The position numbers and the translations under genes are program-made. A DNA stretch of 64,000 bases from CAYNWT01 sp964485095 (GTDB taxonomy: Bacteria > Planctomycetota > Planctomycetia > Planctomycetales > Planctomycetaceae). The notes beneath the pieces were generated by a model. It made no database searches. It worked only from the letters and a program-made list of their open reading frames with translations, and had not been told where the DNA came from. How positions within the stretch are numbered: the stretch's first letter is position 1; the number at the start of each line of letters is the position of its first letter. The stretch covers positions 1-64,000 of the forward strand of contig CAZAIB010000015.1 in NCBI GenBank assembly GCA_964485095.1. The letters are read 5' to 3'. This document shows positions 1 to 7,456 of this stretch, piece after piece.

Positions 1-1148
1 AAGTAGTAGTGCAACATGAAGCGGTTTGACTGCTCACCAAACAGCGAATCAACTCGCTGCTGGTCACGAACAGTACCCAGCGTAATGTTGGCCAGAGACT
101 GAGTTTCACCGCGTGTGAATAAGGCCGAACCGTGAACCTTCGGAAGCAATCCAACGTCGCAGTTGACTTCACGAAGATCGCCAGGAGCTCGACCGTCGAT
201 ACGCTTGCCGTCCAGGATTGAGTCACGAATGACCCTGGCAGTCAGCTTGTAAAGCGCTTCGCCCAGTTGCTTGCGAGTGTGACCTTCCGACGTTTCGTCA
301 ACTTCATCATCCGGGAAGAACTTGGCGAACGCAGCTTCTTTAACAGCAGCACCCTTCTCACGACGATTGGCTTTCAAAGGATCAACCTTTGCGTCCATCA
401 TCTTGTCGTAGAACTCTGCTTTGACCTGTTCGTAGAATGGGTTCTCAGCGGGTGCTTCCCAAGGAGTCTTTTCGTTGCCAACCTTGGCGGCGAGTTCTTC
501 CTGAAGAGCACATAGTTCGACGATCGCCTTGTGAGCGAACATGATTGCGTCGCCCATTTCTTTTTCGGGTAGCTGGTCAGCGAACCCTTCGATCATCAGG
601 ACTGAGTCTTTTGAACCAGCCACGATGAGGTCCAGCGAACTTTCTTCCATCTGCTGAACAGTCGGCATGAGAACTAGTTCGCCCTCAACCATGCCAACTC
701 GAACACCAGCAATCGGGCCGTTAAACGGCATTCCCGAAATGCTAAGTGCAGCACTGGCACTGGTCAGGAAGACGACATCCGGATCGTTCTCACCGTCACA
801 CGCCATGACGTTGCCCTGGATCTGCACTTCGTCGCGGAACCCTTTTGGGAACAGCGGACGAATTGGTCGGTCCGTCAAGCGGCAGGTAAGAATCTCTTTT
901 GTTGTTGGACGACCTTCTCGCTTCAGAAAACCACCAGCAAACTTGCCGGCTGCTGCGAAGCGTTCGCGGTAGTCAACGGTGAGCGGGAAGAAGTCGATGC
1001 CCGGACGCCCGGGACCTGTTTGAGCGGCGGTCAGAACAGCGGTTTCGCCGTACTGAGTTATGATACAACCGCTGGCCTGCCGACCAATCTGGCCGGTCGT
1101 AAACGAAAACTGACGGCCGGCGATCTCTTTACTGACTGTGACCTTCAC
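1..1148 (-). CDS. pnp: Polyribonucleotide nucleotidyltransferase, N-terminal part (3' end outside window)
   Basis: PNPase is the phosphorolytic 3'-5' exoribonuclease of the RNA degradosome. Translating the minus strand from a GTG at 1148 gives 382 residues with no stop, running off the left edge. The first RNase PH domain is recognisable (start VKVTVSKEIAGRQFSFTTGQ, then TAVLTAAQTGP, FFPLTVDYRERFAAAGK, GGFLKREGRPT, LTCRLTDRPIRPLFP). The alpha-helical linker and the start of the second RNase PH domain follow (DGKRIDGRAPGDLREVNCDVGLLPKVHGS, FTRGETQSLA). No ATG is available near this point, and AGGAAT lies about 7 bases upstream of the GTG, so GTG is the likely start. It follows rpsO in the same direction, the usual rpsO-pnp order. 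The 283-bp gap contains two small hairpins (1162-1175 and 1185-1203). PNPase family expectation is about 700 residues, so a little under half is missing. Confidence 0.95.
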   Translation of the reverse strand, partial: MKVTVSKEIAGRQFSFTTGQIGRQASGCIITQYGETAVLTAAQTGPGRPGIDFFPLTVDYRERFAAAGKFAGGFLKREGRPTTKEILTCRLTDRPIRPLFPKGFRDEVQIQGNVMACDGENDPDVVFLTSASAALSISGMPFNGPIAGVRVGMVEGELVLMPTVQQMEESSLDLIVAGSKDSVLMIEGFADQLPEKEMGDAIMFAHKAIVELCALQEELAAKVGNEKTPWEAPAENPFYEQVKAEFYDKMMDAKVDPLKANRREKGAAVKEAAFAKFFPDDEVDETSEGHTRKQLGEALYKLTARVIRDSILDGKRIDGRAPGDLREVNCDVGLLPKVHGSALFTRGETQSLANITLGTVRDQQRVDSLFGEQSNRFMLHYY

Positions 1149-1431
1149 GAAGATTCCTGACCCGGGACGACCCGGAGTAGTGCTCTGCGGACTCTTGCCG
1201 CAGGCTGAACCGTCGAAGTGCGCACGTTAAAACCAGCTCGGGTGCGACAGACTCGGGCAGTTCTCGCTTGAGAAGGCCGAGTTCGACACCACCGGGCGCG
1301 GCAATCCGCGAACAACCCGTGGCTGCAGAGCAAACCAATAATTCCAATTCCAAACTCGGCACGCCAAACAACTACGCGCGCCGACACCAACAGAACAAGT
1401 AACGACAGAATGTGGCCCAAAGACCGCGGCG
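1149..1431 (-). promoter_or_regulatory. rpsO-pnp intergenic leader with hairpins
   Basis: This is the transcribed spacer between rpsO and pnp. Two perfect hairpins are visible near the pnp start: CCGGG/CCCGG with a 4-base loop at 1162-1175, and CTGCGG/CCGCAG with a 7-base loop at 1185-1203. In enterobacteria a stem-loop in this position is cut by RNase III and mediates PNPase autoregulation. Whether these hairpins do the same here is inference. No protein gene was seen in the spacer. Confidence 0.3.
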
Positions 1432-1701
1432 CTACTTGCGAATTCCGAGTTTCGCGATGATGTCGCGATACTCTTGAACCTGAGTACTCTTCAGGTAATC
1501 CAGCAGCCGACGACGTCGACTGACCAGCATCAGCAAACCACGACGACCAGCGTGATCTTTCTTATGATCACGCAGATGCTCGGTGAGTGCTTCAATGCGA
1601 GAGGTCAACACGGCAATTTGGACCTGGGGTGAACCAGTATCGTTGTCGCCCTGTTTGAACTCGCCGACCAATTCGGCCTTGCGTTCCTTAGTAATCGTCA
1701 T
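1432..1701 (-). CDS. rpsO: 30S ribosomal protein S15
   Basis: S15 binds 16S rRNA in the central domain and is a primary assembly protein of the 30S platform. The 89-residue product has the family length and conserved core: KAELVGEFKQGDNDTGSPQVQIAVLT, then RIEALTEHLRDHKKDHAGRRGLLMLVSRRRRLLDYL. It ends in the usual YRDIIAKLGIRK. An AGAGG element precedes the ATG at 1701. It lies upstream of pnp on the same strand, the classical arrangement. Nothing is unusual in the sequence. Confidence 0.98.
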   Translation of the reverse strand: MTITKERKAELVGEFKQGDNDTGSPQVQIAVLTSRIEALTEHLRDHKKDHAGRRGLLMLVSRRRRLLDYLKSTQVQEYRDIIAKLGIRK

Positions 1702-1901
1702 GCATCTAACCTCTAGGGGCGTAAGACTTTAAGAACACGCCCGGTGTACTGCCGTTCTTTTCCAAGCCCAATACTGTACCAAGCAATAATTAAGTTTCAA
1801 CAGCAGCATCGGCTTAGCCATAACCGCTGTATCGGCGAATCCGCGGTTTTCTTACTCTTCCACCGTGATTCCCTACCCCTCCAGCCCCTGAGAGCCCTGC
1901 G

Positions 1902-2522
1902 ATGCGTTTGTTCCTCCTTTCCTGCTGCTGCCTGATTTCAGGGTGCAGTCTGGGTGGAAATGAACCGCTCGAAGCACAATTGCGGCTGCGAGAGGACCGA
2001 ATTCGAGACCTTCAGGCTCAACTGACCGAAGCCGAACAGGTCGTGGCCGTCGCTCGTCAGGAAGCCGGCACCCTGCGATCACAGCTGGACAATCCTGATT
2101 CGGTTCCTCGTCAGGAACAGCTGGCTGCCGGGTTCGCCGTCGAGAATCTGGAGATTCATGAACTGCTGACCGGAATCACCGAAGAGGGTGAAGTCCACGC
2201 TGTCGTCAGACCTATAGATAAAGACGGCGATCTAATCAAACTGCCAGGTTCCCTTGAACTCCGCCTGATGAACCTGTCCGCAGCCAACGGTGACCAGCAA
2301 CTCGGGACCTGGAACTTCAGCGACACTGAGGCTCGTGATCTGTGGAGCAGTGCCGCAATTGGAGCCGGATACGTTTTGGATCTCCCGGTCGAGTCCATTC
2401 CTTCCGGAGCCACACTGATGCTGCACGCTCGGTTCGTTCCTGCCGACGGCCGTCAGTTCGACGCATCGCACTCCATGAAATTCGATGGCGTGATGCAGGC
2501 CGGTTTCGAGACCAGCGACTAG
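1902..2522 (+). CDS. Hypothetical lipoprotein with N-terminal coiled coil
   Basis: The 206-residue product starts MRLFLLSCCCLISGCSLGG, a type II signal peptide with lipobox LISGC (lipidated Cys about residue 15), so it should be membrane anchored. Residues about 25-65 are a charged heptad-like stretch (LRLREDRIRDLQAQLTEAEQ...) predicted as a coiled coil. The remainder, with ENLEIHELLTGITEEGEVHAVVRPIDKDGD and later SMKFDGV, looks like a compact beta-rich domain. No named family was recognised. It is divergent from rpsO and upstream of the rbfA-like gene with a 256-bp gap in which nothing was recognised. Confidence 0.8.
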   Translation: MRLFLLSCCCLISGCSLGGNEPLEAQLRLREDRIRDLQAQLTEAEQVVAVARQEAGTLRSQLDNPDSVPRQEQLAAGFAVENLEIHELLTGITEEGEVHAVVRPIDKDGDLIKLPGSLELRLMNLSAANGDQQLGTWNFSDTEARDLWSSAAIGAGYVLDLPVESIPSGATLMLHARFVPADGRQFDASHSMKFDGVMQAGFETSD

Positions 2523-2778
2523 CCGCGGCGTTTCAGGAATCAACGCACCTTCGCGCGAACCTTTCTGGTTGCGTCTGTGTCCTGCTGGCATCACTTCTCT
2601 CCAATGGAGGCCGGCCTTATGCGTGCATATTGTTTCCAACATTCGCCTGTCGAGCCTTCGTTGTCTGTTAGCAGCACAGTGAGTATGTAGCCGAATTTCG
2701 GCGTCCGCTGACACGTAAGGCTCTCACCCACCGATTCTTCCCGCGCCTGCTTTGCGCGATGACTTGTGAGAGAACCTC

Positions 2779-3228
2779 TTGAAGAAAAAACGACGACGGT
2801 CACTTAACGTGCGCCGTTATGCACAGAAGCTCAACTCTGACGATGGAGTTGACCCACGAACTTACTTCCGAAACCCTTCTGGTCGAGACGACCGGAAAGA
2901 CCTGCAGCTTTGCCGGCAGGTCGGAAGAACAATTGAAATGACGCTCGGCGACTTCGGCGACGATGTTCTGAGCGGACTGCTGGTTGAAGCGGTTGTCCCC
3001 GCGCCCAACGCGGCCCAGTTGTTGGTGACTGTCCGCCCGATGTTTTCAGATCAAACACCGGTCGGCGAGATCCTTGAACGATTGGGACGCGTTTCAGGTT
3101 CCCTTCGAACCGAGATCACGCGATCAATCAACCGTAAGAAAACACCACGACTGCTGTTTCAGGTTGTGGCCGCTCCGGTTCTCCCGGCTGACTCAACGGA
3201 GTCGTCCTATACGGAGGACGCTGAGTGA
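2779..3228 (+). CDS. rbfA: RbfA-like ribosome-binding factor (divergent)
   Basis: RbfA is a small KH-type cold-shock factor that binds the immature 30S subunit and helps 16S rRNA 5' end processing. The 149-residue product has an Arg/Lys-rich N-terminus, then QLCRQVGRTIEMTLGDFGDDVLSGLLVEAVVPAPNAAQLLVTVRP and later LRTEITRSINRKKTPRLLF. This matches the RbfA pattern (R.....L...LSGLL....V.......L.V.V..... followed by LR..I...I..K.TP.L.F). The N-terminal ~45 residues and the acidic end are extra. The start is a TTG at 2779; the next in-frame ATG would cut into the conserved part. The stop overlaps the GTG start of rtcB by 4 bases (GTGA), implying translational coupling. The identity rests on motif reading only. 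Confidence 0.7.
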   Translation: MKKKRRRSLNVRRYAQKLNSDDGVDPRTYFRNPSGRDDRKDLQLCRQVGRTIEMTLGDFGDDVLSGLLVEAVVPAPNAAQLLVTVRPMFSDQTPVGEILERLGRVSGSLRTEITRSINRKKTPRLLFQVVAAPVLPADSTESSYTEDAE

Positions 3229-4367
3229 CCGCACCAATCCATTCGTGGTTGGTCGATCCAATTGACGGCGATGTGAAGAAAGCCATTCGTCGGCTCGCGC
3301 GAGCTGACGACGTGGTTCATGTCGCCGTCATGCCGGACGTCCACCTGGCACACGATGTTCCGATCGGAACCGTCGTGGCGACTAACAATCTTGTGTACCC
3401 GCAGGCCGTCGGAGGCGACATTGGGTGCGGCATGACCTCGCTGCGATTCGAGCTGCACGCCGATGCGTTCGAGAACGCCAACGGTGCTGCGTTGGTTTTG
3501 CATCAGCTTGGTCAGCGCATTCCGATTAACAAACATCCGACCACAACTGCGGCTGACCGGTTACCCATCGAACTGCGCGAGTGGTCACTAAGCGCGCCGG
3601 TTCTGGATCGTTTGAAGAACCGCGATGGCCGCGTTCAGTTAGGGACGCTCGGACGAGGGAACCACTTCGTTGAGTTCCAGGCAGACGAGTCTGATTGCGT
3701 GTGGATCACAATCCACAGCGGCTCGCGCGGTATGAGTCAGGCGATCACGAATCATCATCTGGAACAAGCAACCGCGTCTCGTGGCGGTCTACGCTATCTT
3801 CGAACCAGCGAAGCAGAAGCCCGACAGCCCGGCGACGACTACATCAACGACATGCAGTGGGCTGTTGAATACGCAACGGCGAACCGCATGCAAATGCTGT
3901 TCGCCGTCTGCGAAATCATTGGGGACATCTTCGCCGCCGAGCCCGACGAAGGCTCACTCATCAATTGCCACCACAACCATCTGGTTCGCGAAGTTCACGA
4001 CGATAGAACGTTGTGGGTTCACCGCAAAGGCGCCGCGCCTGCTGCGGCGGGTGAGACAGGAGTCATTCCCGGTTCGATGGGAACCGCTACCTACCACGTA
4101 GTCGGCCGCGGATGTGCCCGGTCGCTGTGTTCAAGTTCGCACGGAGCAGGACGTCGGCTAAGCCGAACCGATGCGCGGCGGTTGGTTCGAACCGGTTCGT
4201 TTCACGAATCGATGGAACACATCTGGTTTGACCGTCGAAAATCAAACAGCCTGCGCGAGGAGGCTCCGGAAGCGTACAAGGACGTGCGGAAGGTTATGCG
4301 GGCTCAAAAGGAACTGGTCAAGATTCAACAGAGACTCCGACCGCTGCTGAACTTCAAAGGCAGTTAG
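3225..4367 (+). CDS. rtcB: RNA-splicing ligase RtcB family protein
   Basis: RtcB joins 2',3'-cyclic-phosphate or 3'-phosphate RNA ends to 5'-OH ends using GTP and Mn2+. All landmark motifs are present in the 380 residues: PDVHLAHDVPIG, GGDIGCGM (metal-binding Cys), GTLGRGNHFVEF, TIHSGSRG (metal His), INCHHNHL, VHRKGA, IPGSMGTATY and SSSHGAGR. The His of SHGAGR sits 74 residues from the end, matching the guanylylated His337 of the 408-residue E. coli enzyme. It is therefore predicted active. The start is GTG at 3225, overlapping the rbfA-like stop. No adjacent rtcA or rtcR was seen, unlike enterobacterial rtc operons. Pairing with a 16S maturation factor suggests RNA repair or rRNA maturation, which is inference. 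Confidence 0.93.
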   Translation: MTAPIHSWLVDPIDGDVKKAIRRLARADDVVHVAVMPDVHLAHDVPIGTVVATNNLVYPQAVGGDIGCGMTSLRFELHADAFENANGAALVLHQLGQRIPINKHPTTTAADRLPIELREWSLSAPVLDRLKNRDGRVQLGTLGRGNHFVEFQADESDCVWITIHSGSRGMSQAITNHHLEQATASRGGLRYLRTSEAEARQPGDDYINDMQWAVEYATANRMQMLFAVCEIIGDIFAAEPDEGSLINCHHNHLVREVHDDRTLWVHRKGAAPAAAGETGVIPGSMGTATYHVVGRGCARSLCSSSHGAGRRLSRTDARRLVRTGSFHESMEHIWFDRRKSNSLREEAPEAYKDVRKVMRAQKELVKIQQRLRPLLNFKGS

Positions 4368-4374
4368 TCCGAAC

Positions 4375-4533
4375 GTGAGCCGCTGGGCGTAAGCCCTCGG
4401 GTCGGTCGGTCGTTAGGTTTGGTGTTGGATTCAAGATGACTGTGATGCGGTCTTGGTGGACGATGGGTGTGATTGGAGTGTTCGAATACGCAAACCCGCG
4501 ATTTGACCCGAGGCCTTACGGCCTGCGGCTCAC
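4375..4533. repeat. REP-like inverted repeat pair (REPIN-like), copy 1
   Basis: Two 29-bp arms, 4375-4403 and 4505-4533, are inverted copies with 3 mismatches. Each arm is itself a hairpin: GGGC-GTAA-GCCC in the left arm and GGCC-TTAC-GGCC in the right, so stem changes are compensatory within each arm. Both carry the same GTGAGCCG head read outward to inward. The element sits just after the rtcB stop. The repeat at 43784-43992 belongs to the same sequence family. Confidence 0.75.
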
Positions 4534-4648
4534 TGGGTGAGCCGGTTTGGGATCAAGTTGGGTTGTGCATCGTGCTGGTTGCGTTTGCTGGTGTTTGTCT
4601 GCGTGTTGCTGTGCTCGTACAATCTATACCGTTCCCTGGAGTCTTAAG

Positions 4649-4852
4649 ATGCCTGAGCAATTCTGGAGTGGTCATCACAAGGCGTATGCCGAAGAGATTC
4701 ACCGGCACTACACGCAACTGCTGGATGACCTGCGAACACAGCGTGCTGACGCGGACAGTGACGTCGAACGGGCTCGATTGGAGACAGAGATGAATCGAGT
4801 TCAAACCGAGTACAAGTCGAAACTCGATTCAGTCAACGACGTCATTTTTTAA
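4649..4852 (+). CDS. Small hypothetical protein (67 aa)
   Basis: The 67-residue product (MPEQFWSGHHKAYAEEIHRH...SVNDVIF) is mostly charged amphipathic helix, with heptad-like Leu/Ile/Tyr spacing in residues about 10-60, so a short coiled coil is likely. There is no signal peptide or membrane segment. The frame is open further upstream, but the ATG at 4649 was chosen because the upstream extension runs through the REP-like repeat. It is followed 56 bases later by the macrodomain gene on the same strand. No family was recognised. Confidence 0.5.
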   Translation: MPEQFWSGHHKAYAEEIHRHYTQLLDDLRTQRADADSDVERARLETEMNRVQTEYKSKLDSVNDVIF

Positions 4853-4908
4853 GACAGGCTTTCGGTCGCAGACGCAGTTCAGGCCCAGGCACTCAGACGA
4901 ACACACAA

Positions 4909-5472
4909 ATGCAAATCCAATTTGGCCCTTGTCTCTTAGAACTCACGCGTGGCGATATCACGGCTCAGGAAACTGATGCCATCGTCACCGCCGCCAATGC
5001 TGCGTTGGCGGGCGGTGGGGGCGTTGATGGAGCCATCCACAAAGCGGCCGGTCCGTCCGTCATGGAAGAATGCGAGAAGCTGTATCCCGACGGGTGCCCG
5101 ACGGGTAGTGCCGTTGCGACATCGGCGGGGCAGTTGGGCTGCAAACATTTGTTCCACGCTGTCGGTCCCGTTTGGTCCGGTGGACGGAGTGATGAACGAA
5201 CCAAACTTGCGTCGGCCTACACTGAGTGCCTGCAGTTGGCTCGAAAACATGGCTGCAACAGCATCGCGTTCCCGGCTATCAGCACCGGCGCGTATTCGTA
5301 TCCCGTCGACATGGCGGCCGCCCACTCACTGGAAGCGGTTCGGGATTTTCTGATCGAGCACAAAGCTCCTGAACACGTCAGGTTCGTGCTGTACAGCGGC
5401 GGGATTTACGGAGCGTTCGCGTACGCGTTGGATCAGCTCATCGCGGCCGGGAATCGGAAACCGGGCGAATGA
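4909..5472 (+). CDS. Macrodomain protein, O-acetyl-ADP-ribose deacetylase-like
   Basis: Macrodomains bind ADP-ribose; the YmdB/MacroD branch hydrolyses O-acetyl-ADP-ribose and mono-ADP-ribosyl esters. The 187-residue product is essentially one macrodomain: LTRGDITAQETDAIVTAANAALAGGGGVDGAIHKAAG (the ADP-ribose loop), CPTGSAVATSAGQLGCKHLFHAVGPVW, then SIAFPAISTGAYSYPVDMAA and VLYSGGIYGAF. The GGGGVDGAIH loop and AISTGAYSYP match the hydrolytic class. It is cytoplasmic, with no signal peptide. No ADP-ribosyltransferase or sirtuin partner lies next to it. Confidence 0.92.
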   Translation: MQIQFGPCLLELTRGDITAQETDAIVTAANAALAGGGGVDGAIHKAAGPSVMEECEKLYPDGCPTGSAVATSAGQLGCKHLFHAVGPVWSGGRSDERTKLASAYTECLQLARKHGCNSIAFPAISTGAYSYPVDMAAAHSLEAVRDFLIEHKAPEHVRFVLYSGGIYGAFAYALDQLIAAGNRKPGE

Positions 5473-5602
5473 CGGCCGATTGAGTCCGCTGAACCGGGTT
5501 TTCATCGCCAAGCACTTTGAATCGACACATTGCGCTCACCGTACGTACAATAGGTATCCGTCGCGGTGCGTTGCGCGGGTTTCAACACGAGAAGGGTCAC
5601 AC

Positions 5603-6664
5603 ATGCGACATTCGATAGCTTTGACGCTGGTCTTGAGCTGTGTTCTTTCTGTGCCCTCGTTTGGGCAACAATCTGATGCTCAGAAACTGGAAGAACTCCG
5701 CAAGCGGGCCGCGCAAGCCGACAAGAAGAAGGCTGAACCGAAAAAGCCATTGAAGCCACGGGCCGATGGCTTGATTCCGATGAACGCGCAGCAAACGGTT
5801 CTCGTCGATCGCAAGAAAAAGCGGGTCTACCTGAAGACGACTCTGTGCAACCGCGACGCGATGCTGGAAATGTTTCTGTGCCTCAAAGAACGCAAAGAGC
5901 ACGAATCAATCCTGTCGCTGGACGGCGACGCCATTCATGTCCATACCGCGTTGCTGATGGTGGGAGCCGAAGCGGGAGCGCCGGCCAAATTCAGACCGAA
6001 GTATATCCCTTCGCACGGTCAGGAAATCGATGTCTTCGTCAACTGGAAAGACAAAGACGGCAAAGCACAGCGATGTCGTGCTCAGGAATGGATCCAGCAT
6101 TCGGTGAACCGATACCACGTTGAGAAACTGGAAGCGTTGCCGCCAGGCGTGAAGGTTCCGTTCGATGAACTCCGCTACGACACACGTCGAAAAGAACTGC
6201 TCTGGTTCGGGCCGATGTCGGAGAAGCAACACAAGAATCTGTACGATCTGAGCGAAGATAAAACGTTCCGAACGGCAATCGACAAGTTCAAAGAAGCTGG
6301 CCGCATTCGCAAGATGGAAGCGAAGTTCATTTTCGCCGGCAGCTTCTTCTTTGAAAACAAAGACTTCCCCCGATTTTACACGGCGGAAGGCGGCATGGTC
6401 ATTTGCGTGGCCAACATGCCCGAAGCCTTGTTGGACATCAACATCACCAGTTCGGGTTCTGATGCAAGCCGCTCGTTCGAGACTCGAACCGACCGGCTTC
6501 CACCGGTGGGCACTGAGGTTGAAATTGAACTCATCCCAATTGGGCCTAAGCCAAGTACGCTCAAGAAGCCACACTCGGCCGCGAAGACCAAGAGCCCTCA
6601 AGACGGCAAAGACACGACGGCTCCAGGAACGACTGAACCAGCAACGAAGAACGGCGGAGAATGA
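5603..6664 (+). CDS. Secreted YdjY-domain-like protein
   Basis: The 353-residue product begins MRHSIALTLVLSCVLSVPSFGQQ, a type I signal peptide cut after about SFG. An upstream in-frame start at 5480 was rejected because it would bury the signal peptide; GAAGGG precedes the ATG at 5603. After a Lys-rich linker, residues about 65-190 (VLVDRKKKRVYLKTTLCNRDAMLEMFLCLKE..HESIL, DAIHVHTALLMVGAEAGAP) resemble the YdjY domain seen in many planctomycete exported proteins. A second similar segment follows (RKELLWFG, AKFIFAGSFFFENKDFPRFYTAEGGMVICVAN). The function is unknown. The stop overlaps the glycosyltransferase ATG (ATGA), so the two are co-translated. Confidence 0.8.
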   Translation: MRHSIALTLVLSCVLSVPSFGQQSDAQKLEELRKRAAQADKKKAEPKKPLKPRADGLIPMNAQQTVLVDRKKKRVYLKTTLCNRDAMLEMFLCLKERKEHESILSLDGDAIHVHTALLMVGAEAGAPAKFRPKYIPSHGQEIDVFVNWKDKDGKAQRCRAQEWIQHSVNRYHVEKLEALPPGVKVPFDELRYDTRRKELLWFGPMSEKQHKNLYDLSEDKTFRTAIDKFKEAGRIRKMEAKFIFAGSFFFENKDFPRFYTAEGGMVICVANMPEALLDINITSSGSDASRSFETRTDRLPPVGTEVEIELIPIGPKPSTLKKPHSAAKTKSPQDGKDTTAPGTTEPATKNGGE

Positions 6665-7401
6665 CCAACCGGCTACTGGTGACGTTGTGCACCTACAACG
6701 AACGGCAGAATATCGAGAATCTTGTTCCTGTCATCTTTCGCTACGCACCCGATGCGCACATCGTGATCATCGACGACAACTCGCCTGACGGAACCGGCAA
6801 GTTTGCTGACGAACTTGCGGCCGAAAATCCGGCCATCAAGGTTCTCCACAGAACCGGAAAACAGGGACTCGGTTCGGCCACGCTGCTGGGTTTTAATTAC
6901 GGCATCGAGAACGGCTACGAACTGCTGGTGAACCTGGACGCCGACTTTAGCCACCACCCGCAGCATATCCCCGCGATGCTGGAGTGCATGGACCGAGCCG
7001 ATGTCGCCATCGGTTCTCGCTACATCAAGGGCGGTGGCGTTGAGGGCTGGGGCCTCAAGCGGCACTTCATGAGTAAGAGCATTAATCTGTATGCCAAGCT
7101 ACTGCTGGGCCTGAAGACTAATGACAACAGCGGCAGCTTTCGGTGTTACCGAGTCGCAAGGTTGGCCGAACTGGACCTGGACGCTGTTCGCAGCAAGGGG
7201 TATTCGTTCCAGGAAGAGATTCTGTACCGACTGGAACGCATCAACTGCACGTTCGAAGAGACGCCCATCTACTTCGCGAACCGCAGGTTTGGTGAAACCA
7301 AAATCAACATGCAGGAAGCCGTCAGCGCGATGGTGGTTTTGTTTCGGCTGGCCATCGACCGCATCCGTCGTGTTCCCGTCACCAAAACGCCGAAGGCATA
7401 A
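6661..7401 (+). CDS. Polyprenol-phosphate mannosyltransferase-like GT2 family enzyme
   Basis: The 246-residue protein is a GT-A fold family 2 glycosyltransferase of the dolichol/polyprenol-phosphate mannose synthase (DPM1) branch. It would transfer a hexose, usually mannose, from GDP-sugar to a lipid phosphate. Visible motifs are LCTYNERQNIENL, IIDDNSPDGTG, HRTGKQGLGSATLLGFNYGIENGY, the metal-binding NLDADFSHHPQHI, VAIGSRYIKGGGVEGWG and NDNSGSFRCYR. The C-terminal FANRRFGETKINMQEA is also typical. It lacks the extra C-terminal membrane domain of longer DPM homologues. The ATG overlaps the preceding stop. Confidence 0.9.
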   Translation: MTNRLLVTLCTYNERQNIENLVPVIFRYAPDAHIVIIDDNSPDGTGKFADELAAENPAIKVLHRTGKQGLGSATLLGFNYGIENGYELLVNLDADFSHHPQHIPAMLECMDRADVAIGSRYIKGGGVEGWGLKRHFMSKSINLYAKLLLGLKTNDNSGSFRCYRVARLAELDLDAVRSKGYSFQEEILYRLERINCTFEETPIYFANRRFGETKINMQEAVSAMVVLFRLAIDRIRRVPVTKTPKA

Positions 7402-7456
7402 CCGTGACGTTTAAAAAACTGTCGCCGCGCACAGCCGGGTAGGTCGTCAGGATCTT

